Shown piece after piece: positions 27,739-36,772 of a DNA stretch of 64,000 bases. This DNA is from Mycobacterium terramassiliense (lineage in GTDB: Bacteria; Actinomycetota; Actinomycetes; Mycobacteriales; Mycobacteriaceae). The notes beneath the pieces were generated by a model. The model saw only the letters and a program-made list of their open reading frames with translations, was not told the DNA's origin and made no database searches. The position numbers and the translations under genes were made by a program. The stretch is taken from NCBI RefSeq assembly GCF_900157385.1, contig NZ_LT717701.1:1151772-1215771 (forward strand), written 5' to 3'. Positions within the stretch are counted from its first letter, which is position 1; each line of letters begins with the position of its first letter.

Positions 27739-28866
27739 ATGGGCGACCCGTTGGCAAACAACAAGCGCTACAAGGTGATCCTGTGGGCCACCGGGACCAT
27801 CGGACGGTTCGCCATCCGCACCATCCTGAACCGGCCCAACCTGGAACTGGCCGGTGTGTGGGTGCACTCCGAATCCAAGGATGGTCAGGATGCGGGCACA
27901 CTGGCCGGTCTTGACCCTGTCGGGATCACCGCCACGCGCGATGCGGACGCGCTGCTGGCTTCGGACGCCGACTGCGTCATGTACGTCGGACCGGGCCCCT
28001 CTCGTCCGAAGGAAGCCCGCGAGGATTTCTGTCGCATCCTGCGGGCGGGCAAAAACCTTGTCACCACATCGATTCCGGGTCTTGTTTACGAGCGCGGTTC
28101 GCTTTCGCCTCGCTACACGGGCCCGCTGCGCGAGGCGGCGTTGGCCGGAGGCAGCTCGTTGTTCTCCTCGGGAATCGAGCCCGGATTCGGTTGCGACCTA
28201 CTGCCGATCGCGCTCACGTCGATGTCGCACACCGTGTACTCGATCCGCGGCCTGGAGATCACCAACTACTCGGAGTATCCGGTTGCGTTCGACGTGCGCG
28301 ACATGTTCGGGTTCGGAATGCCACTGGAGTACCAAGGGGGGCTTCGTATCCCAGGCACGCTGCGAGTCGGCTGGGGCGCGGCGGTGACGATGGTCGCTGA
28401 CGCCATGGGTGTCAAGCTCGACGAGATCGGCGAGTCGTGCGAGTTCCAGCCGGCGACGCGCCGCATTGAAGCCGCGTCCGGGGTCGTCGAGGAGGGCACC
28501 GTCGGCGCAGTGTGGACGCGCTGTATCGGGGTGGTCGACGGCGTCGAGGCCATCACGATCGAGCACATCGACAGGATGGCCGACGACTTCGCGCCGGACT
28601 GGCCCAAGGGACGTGATGGCGGCACCGACGGGATCTGGCGGGTCATCATCGACGGCGAGCCGAGCTTCGACGCCGAATTCCAGGTCGGTTACCGCCCCGA
28701 GGAGAACACCAACGACCAGGGGTTGCTGGCCACCGGGATGCGGGCGCTCAACGCGATCCCGTGGGTCTGCGAGGCCGAGCCGGGAATCGTCGATGCCCTG
28801 CACCTGCCTTTGACGCCGGCGGTGGGGGGAATGCGGCCCCACCGCGACGGAATCCCTGCCTTCTAG
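27739..28866 (+). CDS. NAD(P)-dependent reductase, DHDPR-like fold (paralogue 1)
   Basis: A 375-aa oxidoreductase with an N-terminal Rossmann domain (ILWATGTIGRFAIRTIL), of the group annotated as dihydrodipicolinate-reductase-like or amine dehydrogenase-like in mycobacteria. The middle has SIPGLVYERGSLSP and GIEPGFGCDLLPIAL, also conserved in paralogue 2. Start ATG 27739 follows GAAGGAG. The true substrate is unknown; lysine biosynthesis is unlikely because the length and C-terminus differ. It begins an operon with the SDR and paralogue 2. Confidence 0.75.
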   Translation: MGDPLANNKRYKVILWATGTIGRFAIRTILNRPNLELAGVWVHSESKDGQDAGTLAGLDPVGITATRDADALLASDADCVMYVGPGPSRPKEAREDFCRILRAGKNLVTTSIPGLVYERGSLSPRYTGPLREAALAGGSSLFSSGIEPGFGCDLLPIALTSMSHTVYSIRGLEITNYSEYPVAFDVRDMFGFGMPLEYQGGLRIPGTLRVGWGAAVTMVADAMGVKLDEIGESCEFQPATRRIEAASGVVEEGTVGAVWTRCIGVVDGVEAITIEHIDRMADDFAPDWPKGRDGGTDGIWRVIIDGEPSFDAEFQVGYRPEENTNDQGLLATGMRALNAIPWVCEAEPGIVDALHLPLTPAVGGMRPHRDGIPAF

Positions 28867-28899
28867 TTGCCTACTGGGCGAAAGAGAGGACACACGCCA

Positions 28900-29763
28900 A
28901 TGGGTTCGCTGGACGGCAAGATTGCGATCGTCACCGGCACCAGCCGCGGTATCGGCGTCGGTATCGCGCACGAGTTGCTGGATGCCGGGGCCACCGTCAT
29001 CGGCTGCGCCCGCAAGCCCCTCGACGCCATTCCGGGGCTCGACGGACACCCAGACTGGGCGCAGCGGTCGGCCCAACTGGTATGTGACCAAGGGGATTAC
29101 CACGCAATCAACGCGTTCGTACAACAGGTGGTCGACACCCACGGTCGCATCGACATCCTGGTCAACAACGCCGGCGGCACGGTTCCGGCGCCGCATGCCG
29201 AAGACATCCCCGAACTGGTACAAAAGATCCAGGGGACACCGCGCAGTGACGACGACTACGAGCGCAGCGTACTGTTCCATGCGTTTGCCGTCTAGATGAA
29301 CCTGATCAGCCCGCTGTGGTTTGCCATCCGCGTCTACCGTCAGATGCGGCTACACGACGGGACTGGCTGCATCATCAACATCTCCAGCGGCGCGTCACAC
29401 CCGGCCGGCTCGCCGACACTGGTGTCGTATGGCGCCGCCAAGTCTGGACTCAACCAGATGACCCGGTCGCTGGCCGAGGAGTGGGGTCCGCATGCCCGGG
29501 TGAATGCACTCGCCCTGGGCCCGCACATCACTGACAATTTCCGAGCGTTCGTGCTGCCCAAGGACGACCCCGCCGGCACTGAGTACTTCGCGAAGATCCC
29601 GCTGGGCCGTGGGGGTGAACCACAGGAGGTCGGGCGTGCGTGTGTGTTCCTCGCTGGCGGCGGTGCCGACTACATCAACGGCACCACGATCGAGATCGAC
29701 GGCGGCATGATGCCCGGTGTGCTCTACGAAGCTGGTCTGAAGACCATCACGGATCTCTCGTAA
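28900..29763 (+). pseudogene. SDR interrupted by a single amber codon
   Basis: One short-chain dehydrogenase frame of 288 codons, with TAG at 29293-29295 between FHAFAV and MNLISPLW. The two halves are in the same frame and join perfectly. Halves carry VTGTSRGIGVGIA and NNAGG, then SSGASHPAGSPTLVSYGAAKSG with the catalytic Ser, Tyr and Lys. The lesion is one base, most likely in a Glu or Gln codon. The ATG at 29296 could restart translation, but the second half lacks the cofactor site. In the operon between two related reductases. Confidence 0.88.
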
Positions 29764-29775
29764 GGGATAGTTCCG

Positions 29776-30846
29776 ATGCAGCGCAAAGTGATTCAGTTTT
29801 CCACGGGTAATGTCGGCGAGCATGCCCTGCGTGCGCTGATCGGTAGGCCGGATCTCGAGCTGGTCGGATTGCACGCCCACGGGGCCGACAAGATCGGTCG
29901 CGACGCCGCCGACCTGTGCGGGCTGAGCGACCCGACCGGTGTGATAGCCACGGACGATCTCGACGCGCTACTGGAGCTCGGTGCCGACTGCGTCGTCTAC
30001 ACGTCACAAGCAGAAACACGTCCCAAAGAAGCGGTCAATGAGCTTGCCCGATTCCTGCGTTCGGGTGTCAATGTTGTTGGCACGTCGCTGGTGTGGATGG
30101 TCGCCCCGCAGTATGCCGACGCCTGGTTGCGCGATCCTCTGGAACAGGCGTGCAGGAGCGGCGACTCCACTCTTTACATCAACGGCATCGACCCCGGCTT
30201 CTCTGGAGATACGCTCGTGCATGCGGCACTGAGCCTGTCCACGCGGGCCTCGACGGTGACCGTGCAGGAGATCTTCGACTACGGCAGCTACGACGACGCC
30301 GAATTCACCGGTGCCAGTTTCGGTTTCGGTACTGCGCCCGACCACACGCCGATCATGTTCGCGCCGGGTGTGCTGACCTCCCTGTGGGGTGGACAGGTGC
30401 GTACCCTTGCCGACAACCTGGGTATCGAACTCGACGAAGTGCGGGAGCGGCACGAGAAGTGGGTCACCCCACGACCTATCGACTGCACGATGATGGCAGT
30501 CGATAGCGGTCGGGTCGCGGCTGTGCGATTCGGCGTCGAAGGCATTACCCGTGGAAAGATCGTAATCACCATGGAGCACATCAACCGCCTCACCGACGCC
30601 GCGGCGCCGGATTGGCCCTACCCGCCCGAACGGCGGCCCGGGGTGCATCGAGTCGTCGTCGATGGGGACCCGGGCGTCGAGATCAATACCCACGTTGGGC
30701 TTGGCATAGATCACAACCAGGGCGGTGTCATCGCCACGGCGGCGCGGGCGGTCAACGCCATCGATGTGGCCTGCCGGGCACCGGCGGGAATCCTGGCCGC
30801 ACATGATCTACGCCCGGCCGATCACCTGCACGGCACCATGTGGTGA
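29776..30846 (+). CDS. NAD(P)-dependent reductase, DHDPR-like fold (paralogue 2)
   Basis: A 356-aa relative of the gene at 27739. Rossmann start VIQFSTGNVGEHALRAL; NGIDPGFSGDTLVHAAL matches GIEPGFGCDLLPIAL of paralogue 1. About the same domain order. It follows the broken SDR by 12 bp on the same strand. Function unknown; the pair may reduce steps in one catabolic route, or act as one heteromer (inference). Confidence 0.75.
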   Translation: MQRKVIQFSTGNVGEHALRALIGRPDLELVGLHAHGADKIGRDAADLCGLSDPTGVIATDDLDALLELGADCVVYTSQAETRPKEAVNELARFLRSGVNVVGTSLVWMVAPQYADAWLRDPLEQACRSGDSTLYINGIDPGFSGDTLVHAALSLSTRASTVTVQEIFDYGSYDDAEFTGASFGFGTAPDHTPIMFAPGVLTSLWGGQVRTLADNLGIELDEVRERHEKWVTPRPIDCTMMAVDSGRVAAVRFGVEGITRGKIVITMEHINRLTDAAAPDWPYPPERRPGVHRVVVDGDPGVEINTHVGLGIDHNQGGVIATAARAVNAIDVACRAPAGILAAHDLRPADHLHGTMW

Positions 30847-30854
30847 CCGCTATT

Positions 30855-31268
30855 TCACGGTAAGTCGGTCGCCAACAACGTCAGCGGCAGCCCCAGTATC
30901 GTCATCTCGGATTCGTCGAGCTCGAAACCGTCACCGTCGCGGTGCTGCCGGAAGCGGGTGACCGCGCCGTACCAGGCGGCCACCTGCTCGGCGGCGGCCA
31001 TGTCGCCGACGCGGACCGCAACTGAGAAGACACCGTCACCATGGTTGGTGAGGAATTCGGCCACCGCACTAGAGCGTCCCGCATCGCTATCCAGCGGGCT
31101 GACCAATTCCACACCGCCCGTCCAATCCAGCGTCACCTGTAAACCCAGCTCCTCCAATTCGAAAGTGCCGAAGGTGAATCCGAGATCGGAAAAGAACGCC
31201 GTGGCCGAATCGAGGCGCTCCGCGGCGACCGCGTAGACGATATGATGCATCCGAGGCAACTGACTCAT
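30855..31268 (-). CDS. VOC (glyoxalase/bleomycin-resistance) family protein
   Basis: A 137-aa protein with two beta-alpha-beta-beta-beta repeats (MHHIVYAVAAERLDSATAFFS). I chose ATG 31268 over the longer start at 31394 because GGAAGGGG lies 5 bases upstream. Members include ring-cleaving dioxygenases, isomerases and resistance proteins; His near residue 8 and Glu near residue 55 could be metal ligands. Convergent with the reductase at 29776, only 8 bp apart. Confidence 0.75.
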   Translation of the reverse strand: MSQLPRMHHIVYAVAAERLDSATAFFSDLGFTFGTFELEELGLQVTLDWTGGVELVSPLDSDAGRSSAVAEFLTNHGDGVFSVAVRVGDMAAAEQVAAWYGAVTRFRQHRDGDGFELDESEMTILGLPLTLLATDLP

Positions 31269-31422
31269 ATCGACCCCTTCCCAAATGCCTTGACCACCGC
31301 GGGCTTCAGCGCGCCGGAAGGACGTCCCGAAGTAGTGAAATAGTGTGGCCTCAATCTGGCGCAATTGATGGTGCTCGCGTGCGGCAGCGTTCATCTGTCT
31401 AGCCAGCAGACGACATACTGTT

Positions 31423-31440
31423 TCATAGTTTAGGCTATGA
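31423..31440. promoter_or_regulatory. Palindrome upstream of the VOC gene
   Basis: TCATAG-N6-CTATGA, a perfect 6-bp palindrome about 155 bp upstream of the VOC start, between it and the MmpL fragment. Confidence 0.35.
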
Positions 31441-31499
31441 CGCTGCGTGCGGAGGGTTGTCGACGGAGACAGCTCTTTGACGGCACGCCCTGTTGGTGA

Positions 31500-31790
31500 A
31501 CATGCACCGATTTCTCATGATTCGGTTAGGCGCTTTCATCCTCGGGGTCGCAGTCTTGATTTGTGTCGCGTCATCGCAAGAAGCGCGGTCATATCGGGGG
31601 CGTGGTCACAGCCGCCGGTCTGGTATTGGCCTTCACCATGGCCTTCGATGGTCGGCAGCGACATGCGAGCCATCGGTCAATCCGGGTCCACTGTCTGTGT
31701 GGGATTACTGCTCGACACGCTGATAGTTCGCACACTGCTCGGGCGCTGGGTTCTGGTGGCCGCAAATTGTCCGCTCTCGCGGCACCAGCA
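31500..31790 (+). pseudogene. C-terminal fragment of an MmpL/RND lipid transporter
   Basis: Frames here read GGVVTAAGLVLAFTMA, then in another frame SDMRAIGQSGSTVCVGLLLDTLIVRT and LLGRW, the transmembrane end of MmpL proteins. The N-terminal 800 or so residues are missing and frameshifts break the rest. The remaining 31791-32394 has no recognisable gene. Confidence 0.75.
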
Positions 31791-32394
31791 ACATGCAGCA
31801 AACGCGCTTTGCCGCAAGGATTTGCCGTCACCGGCATCTACGGCTGATATGACAGCACTGCTGTCAATGGTTTTCGTTTGCTCGCTGCCTGGCGGTGCCG
31901 CGGTGGATGCAGGTCTGCGACGGTGGTGTCAGACTGACATGCGCGGGGATGGATACCGCAACACGATGGTTCGGGCGTGATGCCACGATCAGTTCGAATG
32001 GTGTTGTGGCGCGGGGCTACAATCGCCTCACCCCGGTTGATTGAGCCACGCGGATGAGAGTTCGTGCGGCTCACGATGGGGCGGTAAGGATCAACATGAT
32101 CATGGTGACGAGGAAGCTGCGTAGCCCGTAGCGACTGTGTAGAAGTTGATTTCGGCAGATCTGCCCGGCTGGCGGTATGGGTTGCGCTGCGGTCTGTCGC
32201 GAGCTGAGCTCCTGGGGCGACGTATCACCGCTGGCTCAAAAGCCTCGAAGGTGAACTGCCACGCAGCGGCTGGGGGCTTGACGGCCGGAGTCGACATTTG
32301 TGACGAGGAGTTCAACACGATCGCGGCACCACACGCGTTCTCTCCTAACTTGCGGCTGATTCCTGAAGGCGAATACAGATGCCAGCCCCAAAAG

Positions 32395-33993
32395 TCACTC
32401 GTCGCGATCTCTTTGTCTTCGCATGTACCTGGTGCCTCGAGGTTGGCGTATCCACAGGTCGCCTTTGCCCGCGGTGGGGCCGGCAGTGATCAATTGTCGT
32501 TTGAGCACTTTGTGTGTCGCTGTGGTGGGCAATTCGGTTGCTATCTGGATGTAGCGCGGCCACGCCTTGGGCGACAGGTCCGGTTGAGCGGCCAAGAAGT
32601 CGCTGAATTCGTCCGGTGACAGGGTCGTGCCATCGTGGAGGACCACGGTCGCCATGATCTGGTCGCCGACTCGACCGTCGGGGACGGCGTATACCGCGAC
32701 GCGGCTTATCGCCGTGTAGCGCAGGATGATTCGCTCAATTGGCGCTGCGGCGAGGTTTTCTCCGTCCACTCGCATCCAGTCGATGGTGCGTCCAGCCAGG
32801 TAGATCCAGCCGTCAGGGTCACGGTAGGCCAGATCACCCGACCAGTACATGCCGTGCCGCATTCGGTCGGCCTCGGCGCCGGGGTCGTTGTAATAACCGG
32901 TGAAATATCCAGTGCCGGTGGTGTTGACAAGTTCTCCGATTGCGTCGTTGGGGTTGAGAAGGAGTCCGTGTGAATCGAAGCGCGCGACTGCGCATTCGGT
33001 GAGTGACTCGCTGTGGTAGATGGCCACGCCGGGGAAGCCTTTGCCGATCGACCCAGGTGGCGTTCCTGGCTCGCGCACGACGATGACGGCGTTTTCGGTG
33101 GATCCGAACGCGTCTTCCACCGTGACAGCGAATCGGCGACTGAATTCATCGATGTCTTTTTCGTTGGCCTCGTTGCCAAAGGCCGTACGGAGCGGGTTGT
33201 CTGCGTCGTCGGCTCGTTGGGGGGTGTCCAGGATATAGGCCAGTGGCTTGCCGACATAGTTCATGTAGGTCGCGTTGTAGTGACGAATATCGTGGAGAAA
33301 CTTTGATGCCGAGAACTTCGCCGGCGCCATCGATGCGCCGGAGACCAGCGCCGGGGCCCAGCCGGCAACTACGGCGTTGGAGTGGAACAGCGGCATCGAC
33401 AGATAACAGGTGTCGTTACCGGTCAAGCCGAATCGCTCGACGAGCGCCTGACCCGACATCAGCACCATCATGTGTGAAACGCGGACAGCTTTCGGATTGC
33501 CACTGGTGCCGGAGGTAAAGATCATCATGAATGGGTCGGTTTGGTCGGACGTCTTGTAGGGAGTGAACGTGCCCTGATCGCTGATGATTTCGGACCACTC
33601 GTGCGTGGAAGTGTCCAGGACACGGGTGTCACCGAGCGTCAAGCCCTCGAGCAGCGGTCGGTGCTCGGCGTCGGTGACAACGATCTGGCAGTCAGAGCGG
33701 CTGATGTCGGCGGCCAGCGCCTCCCCGCGCCGGGTGGTGTTCAGTCCGCACAGGACATAGCCGCCGAAGCCGGCCGCGGCGATCTGGTTCAACATGTCCG
33801 GTGTGTTTCCCAGCAGGGCACCGATGTGCAGTGGGCGCCTGTGGTCGGCCAGCGCGAGCAATCCGGTGGCGTGCCGGACCGCCTCGTGCAGGTGTTGGCT
33901 CCATGTCCATTGTCGGTCAGCGTATTTCAATGCCGTTGTTTCGTCGTTCATGCGGGCCAGCAGGAGCTGCTGGATGGTTTGTATTCGGGTCAT
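32395..33993 (-). CDS. Fatty-acyl-CoA ligase (FadD17/FadD1-like)
   Basis: A 532-aa AMP-forming ligase. MIFTSGTSGNPKAVRVSH near residue 155 is the P-loop, DAFGSTENAV near residue 275 the A5 motif, and MYWSGDLAYRDPDGWIYLAGR near residue 385 the adenylate and hinge region. The K in THKVLKRQL is the catalytic A10 Lys. It would activate a carboxylic acid to acyl-CoA in the cytosol. First of a minus-strand set going rightward in coordinates: MDR reductase, MaoC, SnoaL-like and LLM genes. Confidence 0.9.
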   Translation of the reverse strand: MTRIQTIQQLLLARMNDETTALKYADRQWTWSQHLHEAVRHATGLLALADHRRPLHIGALLGNTPDMLNQIAAAGFGGYVLCGLNTTRRGEALAADISRSDCQIVVTDAEHRPLLEGLTLGDTRVLDTSTHEWSEIISDQGTFTPYKTSDQTDPFMMIFTSGTSGNPKAVRVSHMMVLMSGQALVERFGLTGNDTCYLSMPLFHSNAVVAGWAPALVSGASMAPAKFSASKFLHDIRHYNATYMNYVGKPLAYILDTPQRADDADNPLRTAFGNEANEKDIDEFSRRFAVTVEDAFGSTENAVIVVREPGTPPGSIGKGFPGVAIYHSESLTECAVARFDSHGLLLNPNDAIGELVNTTGTGYFTGYYNDPGAEADRMRHGMYWSGDLAYRDPDGWIYLAGRTIDWMRVDGENLAAAPIERIILRYTAISRVAVYAVPDGRVGDQIMATVVLHDGTTLSPDEFSDFLAAQPDLSPKAWPRYIQIATELPTTATHKVLKRQLITAGPTAGKGDLWIRQPRGTRYMRRQRDRDE

Positions 33994-34286
33994 CGTCTTC
34001 TTTCCGAGGTCTTTGTGATGACGGCCGGCCAGGACAGTGCTGAGGTCGGTTTGGTCCAGCGCTGTGGTGGTGAGGTGAGTCAGTAGGCATCAGCGGTCGG
34101 GTCGGGCTGATCAAAATCCGTTGGGCGAGCTGGCCGACCTCCTCAAGGATCGATGCGGGAATCGTGGCCAGACGCCCGAAAGCCCTGCGGCCGAGCCGAT
34201 GAAAACGCATCGCCCATCGTGCTGCGACTTCATCAAACGGATCGCTTCTCGGCTCAACTAGAAGCCGCCGTCTACGTGCATCGTTA

Positions 34287-35369
34287 TCACGTGTCTCCAC
34301 TGCTGGGGCAGCCGCCCAGTGCCGCGCCGCGGGAAGCCGCGGTGGGCTGTGGAGATGGTGTCGGTTCGGCGATCTTGACGACCGCCTTGCCGATGTTGGC
34401 CCCGGTTAACATCCCATTGAGGGCATCGACGCAGGACTCAATGCCAGAGAAGACGTGCTCGCGGTGCACGAGCTGTCCTTGTTGCTCCCATCGCTTGAGG
34501 GCAGCGAACGCCTCATCGAATCGATCCCACTTATCTAGGGTGTTAAATCCCTGCATGAGCGCGGTTTTGGAAAGCAGATTGACGTAGTTGGCCGGACCCG
34601 GGTGGTGTCCGGACAGGTAGCTGGAAATCACGCCGCACAGCACGACCCGGGCGTGTGGGGCGAGCCGGCCGAGCACCGCGTCGAGGATCGGGCCGCCGAC
34701 GTTATCGAAGTACACGTCGACACCACGCGGACAGTGTTGTTTCAGAGCATTTCCGAGCTCGCCTGCCCGATAGTCGATACACCCGTCGAACCCGAAGTCC
34801 TCGATCACTGCTCGGCATTTCGGTGGGCCGCCCGCGATACCGATTACGCGGGCGCCAGCGACCTTGGCGATTTGGCCCGCCAGCGAGCCGGTGGCGCCCG
34901 CGGCGGCAGAAACCACAACGGTTTGGCCGGGTTGGGGCTTGCCGATATCCATCATCCCGAAATAGGCCGTGGCCCCAGTCCCGCAGTACACCGAGATCAT
35001 CGACAACTGATCAGCGCCCCTGGGCACGGGTGTGGTGAAGAGGTCGTCGCGGATGAGCACGTACTCCTGGAAGCCGCACAACGTGGCGACGACGTCGCCG
35101 ACCTGGTAGGCGGCACAGCGGGATTCGACAACCTCGCCGACTCCGGCAGCGCGAACGACTTCGCCTGGCTGCACCGGTGGCAGATATCCTGGGCGGTCGT
35201 CGAGCCAGGTGCGGACGGCGGCGTCGACGCCGACGTAGGTGGTTCGCACTAGCGCCTCGCCGTCGACGGGTTGGGGCGCGGGATGACTCGCCAGTTCGGT
35301 ATCACCGGGCTGCAGCAGCCCAGTCGGACGTCGGCGCAGCACCACCTGGCGGTTGGGGTGTTGGGCCAC
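34287..35369 (-). CDS. NADP-dependent medium-chain reductase (MDR, quinone/alkenal reductase-like)
   Basis: A 360-aa zinc-free MDR enzyme, prostaglandin-reductase/CurA type. VSAAAGATGSLAGQIAKVAGARVIGIAGG near residue 155-180 is the NADPH-binding site; VDVYFDNVGGPILDAV follows. The frame is open up to 35591, but GTG 35369 with GGAGG 9 bases upstream is the likely start. It would reduce a C=C bond conjugated to a carbonyl, possibly an enoyl intermediate. Confidence 0.85.
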   Translation of the reverse strand: MAQHPNRQVVLRRRPTGLLQPGDTELASHPAPQPVDGEALVRTTYVGVDAAVRTWLDDRPGYLPPVQPGEVVRAAGVGEVVESRCAAYQVGDVVATLCGFQEYVLIRDDLFTTPVPRGADQLSMISVYCGTGATAYFGMMDIGKPQPGQTVVVSAAAGATGSLAGQIAKVAGARVIGIAGGPPKCRAVIEDFGFDGCIDYRAGELGNALKQHCPRGVDVYFDNVGGPILDAVLGRLAPHARVVLCGVISSYLSGHHPGPANYVNLLSKTALMQGFNTLDKWDRFDEAFAALKRWEQQGQLVHREHVFSGIESCVDALNGMLTGANIGKAVVKIAEPTPSPQPTAASRGAALGGCPSSGDT

Positions 35370-35445
35370 GGGGGCAGACCTCCGGTTTCTTTGGCTAGTG
35401 GGATGCGGCGGCGGTCTCCGGGGTGTCGCCGCAGCAGGATCTGTG

Positions 35446-36303
35446 TCAGACGATGCGCATCTGCACACTCGACAACACGGGGGCATTTTGCCGGTCAGGG
35501 GCGGTGACCGTGGCGATGATCTGGTCGTCCTCGGTCCAGATGTCGACGCACAACGTTTCGCCGGGAAACACCACTCCGGCGAATCGTGCACCGTAGGAAC
35601 GTATTCGGCTTACCCGCGAACCGAGTACCGTATCCGCGATGGCTTTGCAGGTCATGCCGTAGGTGCATAGGCCGTGCAAGATCGGGGCGGGAAAGCCGGC
35701 AAGAGCGGCGAAGTCGGTGTCGCTGTGCATGGGATTGCGGTCACCACAGAGCCGGTAGAGCAAGGCCTGCTGGGGCAGGGTCGGTACGCGCACGGTGTAG
35801 TCGGGTCTGCGATCCGGCGCGTTGACAGTTGTGGATGGTCCGCGCTGTCCGCCGAATCCGCCTTCCCCGCGGGCGAAAAGGGATTGCCGTTCGACCCACA
35901 ACGGGACGCCGGCGGGATCGGTCACCGTCGTTTCGTGCACGATGACTGCCGCCGATTCTTTGTCCCAGATGTCCGCGACCCGGGTGATCGCGCGCCCGCG
36001 GCCCGCAGCGGGCAGCGGGGCAAGCACTCGTACCTGCTCGCCGGCGTGCAGCACGTTGGCCAGCGCGATGTCGATACCTGGAAAGCTCACGTTGGGCGGC
36101 TCGGTGGCGTGAAACCGCGCCGCCACGCAGCCGAAGCTGGGAAGCACCTGTGGGGTGTCATCACAGACGTAGCTCAGCTCGCCGGGATCGGTGGGGTCAG
36201 TGCCTGCGCCCAATGCGAGGTTGTACAGCTGCACATCGCTGCTGGCCCAACTGAATTCGACAGGCGGCAGCTCCGCGCCTAAAGCGACCTCGAGATGGAT
36301 CAT
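35446..36303 (-). CDS. Double-hotdog MaoC-like enoyl-CoA hydratase (ChsH3-like)
   Basis: A 285-aa hydratase with two hotdog folds. The hydratase-2 motif lies in the C-terminal half: GDRNPMHSDTDFAALAGFPAPILHG near residue 190, with the catalytic Asp and His. Length and layout match the mycobacterial steroid side-chain hydratase of the Rv3538 (ChsH3) type. It would hydrate a trans-2-enoyl-CoA made by a FadE. Its ATG overlaps the stop of the upstream SnoaL-like gene by four bases. Confidence 0.87.
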   Translation of the reverse strand: MIHLEVALGAELPPVEFSWASSDVQLYNLALGAGTDPTDPGELSYVCDDTPQVLPSFGCVAARFHATEPPNVSFPGIDIALANVLHAGEQVRVLAPLPAAGRGRAITRVADIWDKESAAVIVHETTVTDPAGVPLWVERQSLFARGEGGFGGQRGPSTTVNAPDRRPDYTVRVPTLPQQALLYRLCGDRNPMHSDTDFAALAGFPAPILHGLCTYGMTCKAIADTVLGSRVSRIRSYGARFAGVVFPGETLCVDIWTEDDQIIATVTAPDRQNAPVLSSVQMRIV

Positions 36304-36770
36304 GATCGAACCCGAGTGTTTTCCCGAGTGTTTTCCATCAGCCGCGGGGCGCTGCTGCTGGCCGCGACCGACGGTTGACTCAGCGTGTTAAGCCATCCCG
36401 TGACGTCCTCAACGAACCACGCTTCGGCAAGTCGATTGTGCTCGACGCGGTAGAACCCCATGCCCGCCAGCTGCCAGCGAATCCCGTTGGCGGATATGCC
36501 AAGGAAGTCAGCAGAAAATGTGGCGCGGCTGACGAAGTCCGCGGCAAGAAGACAGTCTTGTGCAATGACCCGGTGCACGTCGACGACCAGGTCAGGAAAC
36601 GACGCTCGGTAGAGCTTGACGCCCTCGATGTAGTCAGCTCGGCCGCGCACTTCGGCGCCACTGGCATGGTGCACCAAAAAATCCTCTTCCAGGAGCAGCG
36701 ACCACTCGTCCCAAGCAGCGCGATTGAGAATGTCGTAGTGGCGGCGCACGATATCGCAGGACACGGTCAT
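36300..36770 (-). CDS. SnoaL/NTF2-like protein
   Basis: A 156-aa cone-shaped alpha+beta barrel protein. The N-terminus RRHYDILNRAAWDEWSLLLEEDFLVHH with the WxxxL-DF pattern and AGMGFYRVEHNRLAEAW near the end are typical of SnoaL-like ester cyclases and ketosteroid-isomerase relatives. It could isomerise or dehydrate a ring intermediate. Two bases separate it from the LLM gene upstream; it overlaps MaoC by four. Confidence 0.75.
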   Translation of the reverse strand: MTVSCDIVRRHYDILNRAAWDEWSLLLEEDFLVHHASGAEVRGRADYIEGVKLYRASFPDLVVDVHRVIAQDCLLAADFVSRATFSADFLGISANGIRWQLAGMGFYRVEHNRLAEAWFVEDVTGWLNTLSQPSVAASSSAPRLMENTRENTRVRS

Positions 36771-36772
36771 GG

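Noticed and set aside
34259..34290. SDR C-terminus (VITMHVDGGF) on the minus strand
   Set aside because: Only ten residues match and no upstream SDR sequence is in that frame; likely coincidence.
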